From the NCBI RefSeq assembly GCF_000974765.1, contig NZ_BBWU01000015.1:1-64000 (forward strand): a DNA stretch of 64,000 bases, written 5' to 3'. The DNA is from Sphingomonas changbaiensis NBRC 104936. Its GTDB lineage: Bacteria > Pseudomonadota > Alphaproteobacteria > Sphingomonadales > Sphingomonadaceae. The notes beneath the pieces were generated by a model, which was not told the origin of the DNA, did no database searches, and saw only the letters and a program-made list of their open reading frames with translations. Position numbers and translations under genes: made by a program. This document shows, one piece after another, positions 43,260 through 52,273 of the stretch (positions are counted from its first letter, which is position 1; every line of letters starts with the position of its first letter).

Positions 43260-46200
43260 TAGCGTCCCAGCAGCACTCGGGCCTGGCCCGCGATCTGGGC
43301 CAGCATCGCCGCGTTCGGCGATGTGGTCGCGCGGGCGCGATGGATCAGGTCACGGAACTGAGCGACGCGGTTCGCCTGACGCTCGAGCCAGTCATTGGCA
43401 TAGGCCTGCGGGTCCTTGGCGTCGGCACGGGCGAGGAACTCCAGGCGCATCTGCTGGAAATCGCGCGCGAGGCCCGCCGCCAGCAGCCGCTCCCACGGAT
43501 CGCTGGGGCTGAGGCGATTGGCGGTCGCCTGGGCCCAGTCGAGACCGAGCGCTTCGCCCAGGCTCGTGAAGGCGCGGGTGAGCACGACTTCATCGGTCTT
43601 CGTCTCGACGCCCAGCGTGGCGAGGCCAACGGCGCCGTCCATTTCGTAGAGCTGGGCGACGCGGCGGACGAGCTCGGCGGGAGCGCCGGCGTCGATGAGG
43701 CGCTGCGTGAGCGCCGCCGACGAGGCCTGAGCTTCCTCTTCGAGCAAGCCCTCGAGATTGGCCTCCAGACGGGCGATGCCGGGACCGAGCCGCGCGACCA
43801 GCTCGCCGGGAAGCGTGCCGGGCTCAGCGGAGCGCAGCAGGTCTGCCATCTGCGCCCGGACTCCGACGGAAAGGGCGTCGAGCAATGTGATGCGCGCGGC
43901 CTCGCTCATCGGTGCGACATCGATCGCGTCCCACAGGTCGCGGAGGCCATAGAGACGAGCCGCAGCGACGAAGGTCGCGGCCAAATCGCCGAGCGCTGCG
44001 CCTTCCTCCTCGGCCAGCTCGAACGGGTGGATCACGCCCAGTCGGTTGACCAGGCGGTTGGCGATCTTGGTTGCCAGGATTTCACCACGCAGCTGGTGCT
44101 GCTCGATCGCCCGCGCGTACTTCTCCCGCATTTCAGGCGGGAAGGCGGCAAGGAGATCAGGCACGAGGCTCGGGTCGTCGCCCAGACGCGCGGTTTCGAT
44201 CGCGTCCTGCAGCGACAGCTTGGCGGTCGAGATCAGCACGGCCAGTTCCGGCCGGGTCAGCCCGCGTCCCTCCTGCGCGCGGCGCAGCAGCTCGTCGTTC
44301 GCGGCCAGGCCTTCGACCGCGCGGTCGAGCCTGCCTGCCGCCTCGAATGTCTCGATCAGTCGGACATAGGCGGGGAGCTCATCCGTCGCGCTGCTTTCCG
44401 CGATCGACAGCGCAAGCGTCTGGTGCCGATTGTCGTCGAGCACCAGTTCGGCGACGTCATCGGTCATCCGGGCGAGTAGCGCGTTCCGATCGTCGAACGC
44501 CAGCCGGCCTTCGTTCATCTCGCGGTTCAGCGCGATCTTGATGTTGACCTCGTTGTCCGAGCAATCGACGCCGGCCGAATTGTCGATGAAGTCGGTATTG
44601 ATCCGCCCGCCATGCGCCGCGAAGGCGATGCGACCGGCTTGCGTGACGCCGAGGTTTGCGCCCTCGCCGACGACGCGGGCACGAAGCTCCTCGCCATTGA
44701 CGCGGAGCGCATCGTTGGCGGGATCGCCGACCTCCTGGTTCGATTCCGCGCGCGCCTTCACATAAGTGCCGATGCCGCCGAACCAGATCAGGTCGGCCGG
44801 GCTCTTCAGGATTGCCGAGATCAACGCGGCGGGTTCAAGGGAGTCCTCGCTGATGCCGAGCGCTTCCTGAGCCTCGGCCGACAGCGAAATCGTCTTCGCG
44901 GTGCGCGGGAACACGCCGCCGCCCTTCGAGATCAGCTTCTCGTCATAATCCGCCCAGCTTGAGCGGGGCAGGTTGAACAGGCGGTTGCGTTCCTCCCAGC
45001 TCGCCGCCGGATCGGGATCGGGATCGATGAAGATATGACGGTGGTCGAATGCAGCGACCAGCTTCAGCGCCTTCGACAGCAGCATGCCGTTGCCGAACAC
45101 GTCGCCCGACATGTCGCCACAACCGACGACGCGGATCGTGTCGGTCTGGACGTCGACGCCCATTTCCGCGAAGTGGCGCTGGACCGAGACCCAGGCGCCC
45201 TTGGCGGTGATGCCCATTGCCTTGTGGTCGTAACCATAGCTGCCGCCCGACGCGAAGGCGTCGCCGAGCCAGAAGTTTCGCTCAAGCGCGATCGCGTTGG
45301 CGACATCGGAGAAGGTCGCCGTGCCCTTGTCGGCGGCGACCACGAAATACGGATCGTCGCCGTCGCGCGCGACCACCTGCTCGGGATGCACCACCTTGCC
45401 GGCGACGATATTGTCGGTGACCGAAAGCAGCGAGCGGATGAAGATGCGGTAGGATTCCGTGCCTTCCGCCAGCCAGGCGTCGCGGTTCGTGGCAGCGCTC
45501 GGCAGATGCTTCGGGAAGAAGCCGCCCTTCGCGCCGGTCGGTACGATGACGGCGTTCTTCACGCGCTGCGCCTTCATCAGGCCCAGGATCTCGGTGCGGA
45601 AATCGTCGCGCCGGTCGGACCAGCGCAGCCCGCCGCGGGCAACCGGACCGGCACGCAGGTGGATGCCCTCGACCCGGGGCGAATAGACCCAGATCTCGCG
45701 CCACGGCACCGGGGCCGGCAGGCCCGGCACCTGATGGCTGTCCAGCTTGAACGCCAGAGCTTCGGCCGCGGCAGGCGAGTAGGCATTGGTCCGCAGCGTC
45801 GCGGCGACGACGCCGCGGATCATCCGCAGGATGCGATCGTCGTCCGCCGCCTGCACGCCGGCCAGTCCGGTGTCGATGCAGGCCAGCGCCGCGTCGGCCG
45901 CGCCCTCGAAGCAATTTTCGGGGTTATGGCGTGCATCGAACAGGTCGATGATGCCGCGGGCGACGGCGGGCGCGCGGCGCAGCGCGTCGACCACCGTCTG
46001 CAAGCCGTAGGACAGGCCGGTCTGGCGCAGATAGCGGAACCAGGCCCGGAACAGCACCGCCTCGTGCGGCTGCATCGAGTTGGTGACGACCAGGCGGTTG
46101 AACTGATCATTCTCTGCCGCACCCGACAGCACGGCGGCGATTGCCGGCTCGATCACGTCCGCGCGGGCCAGCAGCGTGTCCGGAACCTGGCCTTCGTCCA

Positions 46201-47908
46201 GCTCCAGCAGGAAATCGGAGATATCGCCCAGGCCTTCGTCGAGTGTCGCGGGCACTTCCTCCATCACGCGGAAGCCGAAATTCTCCAGCGCCGGGACGGC
46301 CGAGGAAAGCGGCACCATTCCGCCGACATTGAAGATCTTCAGCCGCAGCTGGCGCGGTCCGTCCCGATCGAGCCGGTGCAGGCGGACAGCGCGTGCGCCC
46401 GGAGCTTCCAGCTCCGCCAGCCGCAGCACGTCCAGAGCCGCTTCGGCGGGAGTGTAGCGGCCGCGGTAATAGGCCGGGAAGTGGTTCGCATATTTGAGCC
46501 GCAGCCGCGCCGCACGGCCGCTGTCGACATGCTCGGCCAGAGTCGCCTCGATGGCCGGCGCCCAGCCGCGCACCATTTCGCCGATCCGTTTGTCGAGCGC
46601 CTCGGCATCGGGAAGCCGGCCCTGACGAATATCCAGCGTGTAGCGAATGAGGGCGAGGTCGCCGCTTTCGAGCGCGATGCCCCAGTTCAGGATCTTCGCG
46701 TCGGCCGAATCGGCGAGCATGCGGCCGATCGTTACCCGTCGCGCGGTGGTCAGCTCCTCGCGCGGCAGCCAGACAAAGGCGAACACGTGGCGATCCAGCG
46801 CCCCCGCTACCGTCACCAGCTTGGGACGCGGCCGGTCGGAGAGCGACATGAAGTTGAGCGCCAGCCGTTCCAGATCGGCCGGGGTGAAGGCGATCAGCAG
46901 ATCATGCGGCAGTGTCGCCAGCGCATGCGCCAGCGCCTTGCCGGCGTGACCGGCCGGATCGAAGCCGTATTTTTCCTGCAGCGCCGCAAGACGGGCGCGA
47001 AGGATCGGAATCTTGTTCGGCGGAGTCGCCAGCGCGGCGCTGGTCCAGAGCCCGGCATGGATCGACATCGCGACGATCTTGCCGCCCTCGCGGCGGGGCA
47101 GCAGGATCAGGTCCAGCGGCGCGCGGCGATGAACGGTCGCGATCAGGTTCGACTTGATCAGCAACGGCGCCTCGCCGCCATTTTCGAAATAGTCGAACGC
47201 GCGCATCAGCGAAGCCTGGGCGAGCAGATATTTGTGCGCGCCCGTCCTGGAGATCCCGAGCGCATCCGACTTGGCATTGGCGCGGTCGCGCACTTCGTGG
47301 CCAAGCTGGGTGAAATGATAGTCGAGGAACCAGCGCAGCAGCGCCGCGCCCTCGCCATCCTCCATGCGGTCGGCATCGGCCTTCATCGCCTGCTGCATGG
47401 CCGGCCAGTCCTGGACGGCGGCGCGGACATCGGCGAGCGCTGCCTCGATCTCGTCGCACAGCGTCCGGCGCAGCTTTGCGTCGGCGCGTTCGACTTCCAT
47501 GTAGATCATCGATTCGCGACGGCCGCTCTCGTCGCCTTCGACCAGGCCCAGCAGCTTGCCGGCATCGTCGCGGCGAACGCGCAGCACGGGGTGAAGCACG
47601 CGGTCGATCGACAATTCGTGCGCCGTCACGGTGCCAGCGACCGAATCGACCAGGAACGGCATGTCGTCGTTGACGATCGCCAGCCGCATGAAGCGGCGGC
47701 CATGGCCCACCGATTCCAGCCTGACCGAAGGCGTGCCGGGCGATCGCTGCGCCGCCGCTTCCGCCAGGAACCGCGCGGCCTCGGCCCGGGCTTCGTCGTC
47801 AAAGCCATCGAGCTCGCCGGGCAGGGCGCCCTTCACCAGGGCATGCATGATATCGGTGATAAGCTGTTGATCCGGCGTTTCCTGCCGGTCGCGCGTGGCC
47901 GTCGCCAT
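43259..47908 (-). CDS. gdhB: NAD-specific glutamate dehydrogenase (large, ~180 kDa class)
   Basis: 1549 residues from the ATG at 47908. It oxidises glutamate to 2-oxoglutarate with NAD and is a catabolic enzyme of the L_180 class. The catalytic part includes GPVARGGLRWSDRRDDFRTE, GLMKAQRVKNAVIVPTGAKG (Lys of active site) and GGSYGYDHKAMGITAKGAWV, VVGCGDMSGDVFGNGML and DPDPDPAASWEERNRLF. The N-terminal third has ACT-like regulatory parts. Length is as expected. A long antisense frame (45035-47929) is a codon-bias shadow. Confidence 0.96.
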   Translation of the reverse strand: MATATRDRQETPDQQLITDIMHALVKGALPGELDGFDDEARAEAARFLAEAAAQRSPGTPSVRLESVGHGRRFMRLAIVNDDMPFLVDSVAGTVTAHELSIDRVLHPVLRVRRDDAGKLLGLVEGDESGRRESMIYMEVERADAKLRRTLCDEIEAALADVRAAVQDWPAMQQAMKADADRMEDGEGAALLRWFLDYHFTQLGHEVRDRANAKSDALGISRTGAHKYLLAQASLMRAFDYFENGGEAPLLIKSNLIATVHRRAPLDLILLPRREGGKIVAMSIHAGLWTSAALATPPNKIPILRARLAALQEKYGFDPAGHAGKALAHALATLPHDLLIAFTPADLERLALNFMSLSDRPRPKLVTVAGALDRHVFAFVWLPREELTTARRVTIGRMLADSADAKILNWGIALESGDLALIRYTLDIRQGRLPDAEALDKRIGEMVRGWAPAIEATLAEHVDSGRAARLRLKYANHFPAYYRGRYTPAEAALDVLRLAELEAPGARAVRLHRLDRDGPRQLRLKIFNVGGMVPLSSAVPALENFGFRVMEEVPATLDEGLGDISDFLLELDEGQVPDTLLARADVIEPAIAAVLSGAAENDQFNRLVVTNSMQPHEAVLFRAWFRYLRQTGLSYGLQTVVDALRRAPAVARGIIDLFDARHNPENCFEGAADAALACIDTGLAGVQAADDDRILRMIRGVVAATLRTNAYSPAAAEALAFKLDSHQVPGLPAPVPWREIWVYSPRVEGIHLRAGPVARGGLRWSDRRDDFRTEILGLMKAQRVKNAVIVPTGAKGGFFPKHLPSAATNRDAWLAEGTESYRIFIRSLLSVTDNIVAGKVVHPEQVVARDGDDPYFVVAADKGTATFSDVANAIALERNFWLGDAFASGGSYGYDHKAMGITAKGAWVSVQRHFAEMGVDVQTDTIRVVGCGDMSGDVFGNGMLLSKALKLVAAFDHRHIFIDPDPDPAASWEERNRLFNLPRSSWADYDEKLISKGGGVFPRTAKTISLSAEAQEALGISEDSLEPAALISAILKSPADLIWFGGIGTYVKARAESNQEVGDPANDALRVNGEELRARVVGEGANLGVTQAGRIAFAAHGGRINTDFIDNSAGVDCSDNEVNIKIALNREMNEGRLAFDDRNALLARMTDDVAELVLDDNRHQTLALSIAESSATDELPAYVRLIETFEAAGRLDRAVEGLAANDELLRRAQEGRGLTRPELAVLISTAKLSLQDAIETARLGDDPSLVPDLLAAFPPEMREKYARAIEQHQLRGEILATKIANRLVNRLGVIHPFELAEEEGAALGDLAATFVAAARLYGLRDLWDAIDVAPMSEAARITLLDALSVGVRAQMADLLRSAEPGTLPGELVARLGPGIARLEANLEGLLEEEAQASSAALTQRLIDAGAPAELVRRVAQLYEMDGAVGLATLGVETKTDEVVLTRAFTSLGEALGLDWAQATANRLSPSDPWERLLAAGLARDFQQMRLEFLARADAKDPQAYANDWLERQANRVAQFRDLIHRARATTSPNAAMLAQIAGQARVLLGR

Positions 47909-47997
47909 GTAACTCCGCCTGCGATGTGAGCCCGTCGAAAGCGGGCCTGATGGCAGGCGCTATGCGCCGGGCCGACGACTATCTCAACCCCGCAAGG

Positions 47998-49203
47998 TCA
48001 GGCGGCGGCTTTGCAGAGCGCTTTGTCGATAAGAGATGCGTCGGTGACGGGCGCAAGCAGAGCGAGACGACCCGTGGCCGTGCGCCGGGCGACCAGGATC
48101 ACAAACTCGTCGTCGCCGCACTCGAAATCGACTTCGGCCTTGGCCGGGACGGCCCGGAGCGTCGTGCGGGCCTGTTCGGCGCGATTCGGCTTCGAGGCCG
48201 GCGCGCGGAGCGCCCGCTCGACGCGAACCACGGCCTTCAGTCCGCCTTCGAAGCCGTTGAGATAGTCAGCGAAGTTGCCGCGCGCGATCCCTTCGCGACG
48301 GGCATGGCTGAGAGCGGCCGCATATTCAGTCAACCTGGTCTTGTCGTATGCGGCGCCGAACACGAGCTTCACGATCGGCGTCATCGGTGCGCGTGCCTGC
48401 GCGGTCACGCCTTCGGCTTCCAGCAACGCGGCATAAGCCTCGGGCTGCTCATCCGCCGCCAGCGCGAAATCATAGGCGCGGCCGATCGCCGCATAGAGGG
48501 CGGAATGGGCGCGGCCTTCCGACTGCTCGGCGCCTTCGGCGCTCAGGCGCGCGGCGGCGAGCCAGTGGTGAAGCAAATGGGTCTCAGGCTGCCGCTCCGC
48601 CTCCGGCCAGACCGGTGCCGCTTCGGGCGGGGAGGGGGCAGCGCCGAGCGCGCCCGCCACTTCGCGTTCGAGTTCGTCGCTGAGCGCATCGGGGGCGGCA
48701 TGCTTCCAGTTGATGACGCCATAGACATAGTCGATCGTGTCGCCGTCCGACGAGAACGGCATCAGGATGCCGCGATAGAGCGTCGGCAAGCCGCGGTGAT
48801 TGGTGAACTCCGCCTCGAACCCGATCGGCGCCCGGTTGGCGATGATCTGCATGCACGGATCGGTCAGCCGGGACACGAGCGAGCGCGCCGGCACGTCGGC
48901 GACCGTGCGGATGCCGTAGAGCATGTCGCATTCTTCCCGCAGCGCGCGGCCGAGATAGGTGACGGTCGGATTGTCGAGCTCACGGCTGAAATCAAGCAGC
49001 ACGCTATGCGGGCCGAAATCGGAAATGCTGGCCGGATCGAGATCGTGGATCGACGGGCAGGCGCGGCCGTTCAGCAGCGACGTCCAATATTCATAGGCGC
49101 GGACATGCATCCGCCGCTCGCTCCCGCCGATCACCGGGGGCAGGAATTCGCCGGCGAAGTCGTCCTCGTCTTCATCGCGGTTGAAGTCGTATGCGCTGTC
49201 CAT
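47998..49203 (-). CDS. PAS domain-containing protein
   Basis: 401 residues from the ATG at 49203. The N-terminus is acidic (DFNRDEDEDDFAGEF), then a PAS_5-like domain: RAYEYWTSLLNGRACPSIHD, SVLLDFSRELDNPTVTYLGR and YRGILMPFSSDGDTIDYVYG. The C-terminal half is helical and Ala/Glu-rich with no output motif visible. It may be a redox or small-molecule sensor acting through protein contact. It lies downstream of, and on the same strand as, the MpaB-family gene but behind a terminator. Confidence 0.7.
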   Translation of the reverse strand: MDSAYDFNRDEDEDDFAGEFLPPVIGGSERRMHVRAYEYWTSLLNGRACPSIHDLDPASISDFGPHSVLLDFSRELDNPTVTYLGRALREECDMLYGIRTVADVPARSLVSRLTDPCMQIIANRAPIGFEAEFTNHRGLPTLYRGILMPFSSDGDTIDYVYGVINWKHAAPDALSDELEREVAGALGAAPSPPEAAPVWPEAERQPETHLLHHWLAAARLSAEGAEQSEGRAHSALYAAIGRAYDFALAADEQPEAYAALLEAEGVTAQARAPMTPIVKLVFGAAYDKTRLTEYAAALSHARREGIARGNFADYLNGFEGGLKAVVRVERALRAPASKPNRAEQARTTLRAVPAKAEVDFECGDDEFVILVARRTATGRLALLAPVTDASLIDKALCKAAA

Positions 49204-49255
49204 CGCCGTGCCCTTTTGCCCGACATGGTGTGCGGCAATGACGGTTAACGGCGCG

Positions 49256-49290
49256 TAAAAGACCCCAGGGTGTGTATCGAGTACACACCC
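49256..49290 (-). terminator. Rho-independent terminator after the MpaB-family gene
   Basis: GGGTGTGTA (49268-49276) and TACACACCC (49282-49290) form a perfect 9-bp stem; on the minus strand it is followed shortly by TCTTTTA. The stem base overlaps the TAG stop of the oxygenase gene. Confidence 0.65.
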
Positions 49291-50159
49291 TAGGCAAACG
49301 CCCAGCGCAGCGTCCGCGCGACGCCGGTGGTGCCGGCGCGGACCAGCGGCGTCAGCGGGCCGGGTCCGGCAAGGCCGTGCATCCGCCGCGCCCAGTCCGG
49401 CAGCAGGTCGATGGCGGCCTGCATCGTCAGCTTGTGGAGCGGCTCGGCGCTGGGCTTGTGCGCGCGTGTGCCGAGCACCAGCGCGGCCACCTCGCGGGTG
49501 CGCCCGTCGGCGATCAGCTCCGGGCGCATTGCCTCGATCAGCCGCTGCGCCTCGAGCTGGCTGCGCGGCACCGGATCGGCCCCCAGCGCTCCGCCGATCT
49601 GCGCCATTTCGGCGAAATAGCGGTCGCGGTCGGCGCCGCTCATTCGCGGCTCGGCATAGCGCCGCCAGCCGGCCAGGCAGCTGACCGCCTCCGTCACGTG
49701 CACCCAGGCGAGCAGGCGCGGATCGTCGGCGCGATAGGGCGTGCCGTCGGGCAGGGTGCCCGATACGTGCGCGTGGATCGCGCGGACGCGGGCGATCGCC
49801 CCGTCCGCTTCGTCGCGCGCGCCATAACTGGTCAGCGCGATGAACCGCGCGGTGCGGCGGAGGCGGCCAAGCATGTCCTGCCGGAAGTTTGAATGATCCC
49901 AGACCCCGGCAAGCACCGCCGGATGCAACATCTGCAGCAGCAGGCCGGAGATGCCGCCGACCATCATCGCGGTCACGTCGCCATGCACCCGCCACACCAC
50001 CGATCCGGGCCCGAACAGCCCGTCCGGCCGCCGCACGACCGGCGTCTGCCCTGTCGCGCGATCGTTGAAGATCGACACGACTTCCGACGCGATCCGCCGC
50101 TTCAACAGCCGGGCGAACGGCAGGGCAGCGGCACCGGCATCGGGGTAACGCGCGGACAT
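49290..50159 (-). CDS. MpaB/DUF2236 family oxygenase
   Basis: 289 residues from the ATG at 50159. GPGSVVWRVHGDVTAMMVGG, LLQMLHPAVLAGVWDHSNF and WVHVTEAVSC are the conserved His-containing DUF2236 motifs that hold haem b in relatives such as latex-clearing protein and MpaB. Substrate unknown. No signal peptide is visible, so it is probably cytoplasmic. Ends at the terminator above. Confidence 0.85.
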   Translation of the reverse strand: MSARYPDAGAAALPFARLLKRRIASEVVSIFNDRATGQTPVVRRPDGLFGPGSVVWRVHGDVTAMMVGGISGLLLQMLHPAVLAGVWDHSNFRQDMLGRLRRTARFIALTSYGARDEADGAIARVRAIHAHVSGTLPDGTPYRADDPRLLAWVHVTEAVSCLAGWRRYAEPRMSGADRDRYFAEMAQIGGALGADPVPRSQLEAQRLIEAMRPELIADGRTREVAALVLGTRAHKPSAEPLHKLTMQAAIDLLPDWARRMHGLAGPGPLTPLVRAGTTGVARTLRWAFA

Positions 50160-50232
50160 GGGCGAGAAGATAAGCGCAAACCAGCTTCTTGCCAGCGCCG
50201 ATTCCCGCTGATAAGCGCCCGCCTCGCCCCGA

Positions 50233-50308
50233 GCCGCTTTAGCTCAGTTGGTAGAGCATCGCATTCGTAATGCGGGGGTCGCAGGTTCGAGTCCTGCAAG
50301 CGGCACCA
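50233..50308 (+). tRNA. tRNA-Thr (anticodon CGT)
   Basis: GCCGCTT (50233-50239) pairs with AAGCGGC (50298-50304). The D arm AGCTCAGTTGGTAGAGC, the anticodon stem-loop CGCATTCGTAATGCG with anticodon CGT, and the T arm GCAGGTTCGAGTCCTGC are all standard. The CCA end is encoded (50306-50308). It is the likely insertion target for the island that follows. Confidence 0.95.
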
Positions 50309-50481
50309 GGGTTTTCACAAGGCATTCTCGAAACTTGCTGCCGAACGTGCTTTCGGATGGGTGGCCGCTTGGGTCCTGTTTGGGACGCTTTGGGCAGGAA
50401 AACGCGGCAAACCTAGGCTAATCCCAACACGCTACTCTGTCTCCGAGATGAGAAGCTCGTCAGTGAATCCGCGTCCAGCGC

Positions 50482-51894
50482 TCAGCCACGTCGGCCCCAG
50501 CGAACGATGCGAGGTGCAAACTCGACGCGGACGGGCTCGCCCTTTGCCTTTAGCTGGTCGTGGGACATGTCGATAAGCTGATCAATCATAGCGAGCACGC
50601 TTTCTTCGGTCATAAGAGACCGCTGGATCAGATTAGTAAAATAGCCAATGTGTTCGAGGCGCTCTTCCTTTTTGCCTTTCCGTCGTTTCGCGGTGCGGAA
50701 AGCCCCGCGCTGATCGAGCGAAACCTCAAAACCCCGCTCTCGAAGTGCACTCCAAATATGTCCGGGATTAAATAGGGAAACCACCAGAACGCGACCAAAC
50801 AGGATGTCGCCTAAGACCTGTGTATCGATTGGCCATTGCGCAAACGGTAGGGTGTCGAAGGAAACTCGAAGTTCATCTTTCGAACTGCCGATGCTGCCGA
50901 CGATCATACTATTATCAGGACTATCGGACTTAACGAGGCTGAGTGCCCTACTTTCCACGCCGGTGAGTAGCTCGTTAACAGGAGTTTCCTTACGCGGAAG
51001 ATAGCGGTCTGACAGTCGAGACGTTTGCGACATTCGAAGAGCCCCCAGCAGCATCCCCTTTCCAGCTTGCTCCCATTCGAAACCGCGAGCGTGACTCCTT
51101 GCGACAACAGCTTCTAAGGCTTCATAATAAAAGCCGTTGTGCCTCGCATTTACCCTAGTGGTGGTTGAAGCCCGTGCGCGAGAAACCGCTTCCCCCATCC
51201 GATCGCGCTGCCGCTTCAATCTAGATTGCATGGCGGGTGTTAAAACCATCGGTTCCAAGCGCGTTCTCTTCGGCGAAACCTTATTTGCTGGCGGCTTTGG
51301 AAATGATTCCCGATCGCCCGCGATCAGCGTCATCGAAATTTGAATCGTATTCTCGTCCTGACGTCTGGTTTTTATTTCGCCTATGCAGGCGACCCGCGCC
51401 GTAGCGAGATCAATAAACGTGATGTCACCCAGGCGAAGGAACGACGTTGTGCCATGATAGATAAGTAGTTTGCCGTCCAAGCCTTGCATGTTCTCTAAGG
51501 TGAGCCGCTCCCCAACCGCCCCCAGTTTTGGCGGGAGGAGGAGTTGCGGCTGCTGCTTCAGATGTTCGGCGATAAGGTCACGGTCACCTTCGTAAAACGT
51601 CCAGGCGAAACCGTCGCCGATTGCTCTCGATAATGCCAGAACTTCCAGTAGTGCATCCGCGTAGCGAGCCAACTTCGCCATTCGGCGCGAAAACCAGCTT
51701 ATCGAGAGTTTGGATTTGCGCGCAATGAGCCGCTTTTCTTCTTGTTTAATCGAACGGTAGCGATCCTCTACTTTGGCGATGACTCCCAGCAGGCGGGGCT
51801 GGAAGCGCAATACATCTGCTCCGACAATGTCCTTTTTCCCTCCGATGATTGAGGAAAGGGTCTCGAAGCAGCCGTGCAAGTCGGCTTCGGCCAA
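50482..51894 (-). CDS. Orphan protein with a PD-(D/E)xK-like nuclease motif
   Basis: 470 residues if started at the TTG at 51894; there is no ATG before the in-frame stop upstream, and an ATT further up lies 7 bases after AAGGGG. Residues about 25-115 are coiled-coil-like and charged. Then LRLGDITFIDLATARVACIG followed by EIKTRR gives D157, E173 and K175, the D..ExK arrangement of restriction-nuclease folds. A basic linker (PKRTRLEP, RLKRQRDRM) leads to a C-terminal domain. Base composition is more AT-rich than its neighbours. I recognise no family. Beside a tRNA, an island-borne defence gene is plausible. Confidence 0.6.
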   Translation of the reverse strand: MAEADLHGCFETLSSIIGGKKDIVGADVLRFQPRLLGVIAKVEDRYRSIKQEEKRLIARKSKLSISWFSRRMAKLARYADALLEVLALSRAIGDGFAWTFYEGDRDLIAEHLKQQPQLLLPPKLGAVGERLTLENMQGLDGKLLIYHGTTSFLRLGDITFIDLATARVACIGEIKTRRQDENTIQISMTLIAGDRESFPKPPANKVSPKRTRLEPMVLTPAMQSRLKRQRDRMGEAVSRARASTTTRVNARHNGFYYEALEAVVARSHARGFEWEQAGKGMLLGALRMSQTSRLSDRYLPRKETPVNELLTGVESRALSLVKSDSPDNSMIVGSIGSSKDELRVSFDTLPFAQWPIDTQVLGDILFGRVLVVSLFNPGHIWSALRERGFEVSLDQRGAFRTAKRRKGKKEERLEHIGYFTNLIQRSLMTEESVLAMIDQLIDMSHDQLKAKGEPVRVEFAPRIVRWGRRG

Positions 51895-52273
51895 GTCGAT
51901 CGTTTCGCGTATGGCCCTCTTGGAAATGGGAAGCGGTCGAATATTTGTTCCCCTTTTGACCCACTATACACGCGACGCCGCCGCGCTGTCATCCCGCAAA
52001 CACTTCAGGCTGTTCGCAAGATGAGCCGTTTTGAACCGAGCCCCGCAAAGGGCTATTGCGGTTCGTTCCGCCAGCTAGCAAGGTTGCTTTGCCTCTCGTG
52101 AAAGCCGGGAGGTGGGACGTGGAAACCCCTTTTGAGACAACTCGGTCGCCTGTTTTGGAGGCCGTGTGGCATGCGCGTATGTCCAGCCAGCTTGCCGTAG
52201 CTACCCGGGTGCCGTTCAGGAGAGCTTGACCAGGTCCGACGTATCGAGACTATGAGCGCTCGGAGGAGGGCTC
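51895..52273. other. Gene-poor stretch upstream of phoD
   Basis: This 379-base gap is more AT-rich than the flanks. It should hold the promoters for the orphan gene (minus) and phoD (plus). No convincing ORF, tRNA fragment or Pho box is visible. AGGAGGGCTC before 52274 is the phoD ribosome-binding site. It may be the inner edge of the island. Confidence 0.5.

Noticed and set aside
45035-47929. 964-residue open frame antisense to glutamate dehydrogenase
   Set aside because: It mirrors the codon bias of the real gene, has no family motifs, and is rich in Arg, His and Gln as expected for shadow frames in GC-rich DNA.
52037-52054. Possible attachment-site copy of the tRNA-Thr 3' end (CGAGCCCCGCAAAGGGC)
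   Set aside because: Only about 13 of 18 bases match the tRNA segment, in a region with chance GC similarity. No integrase is present, so an att site cannot be claimed.
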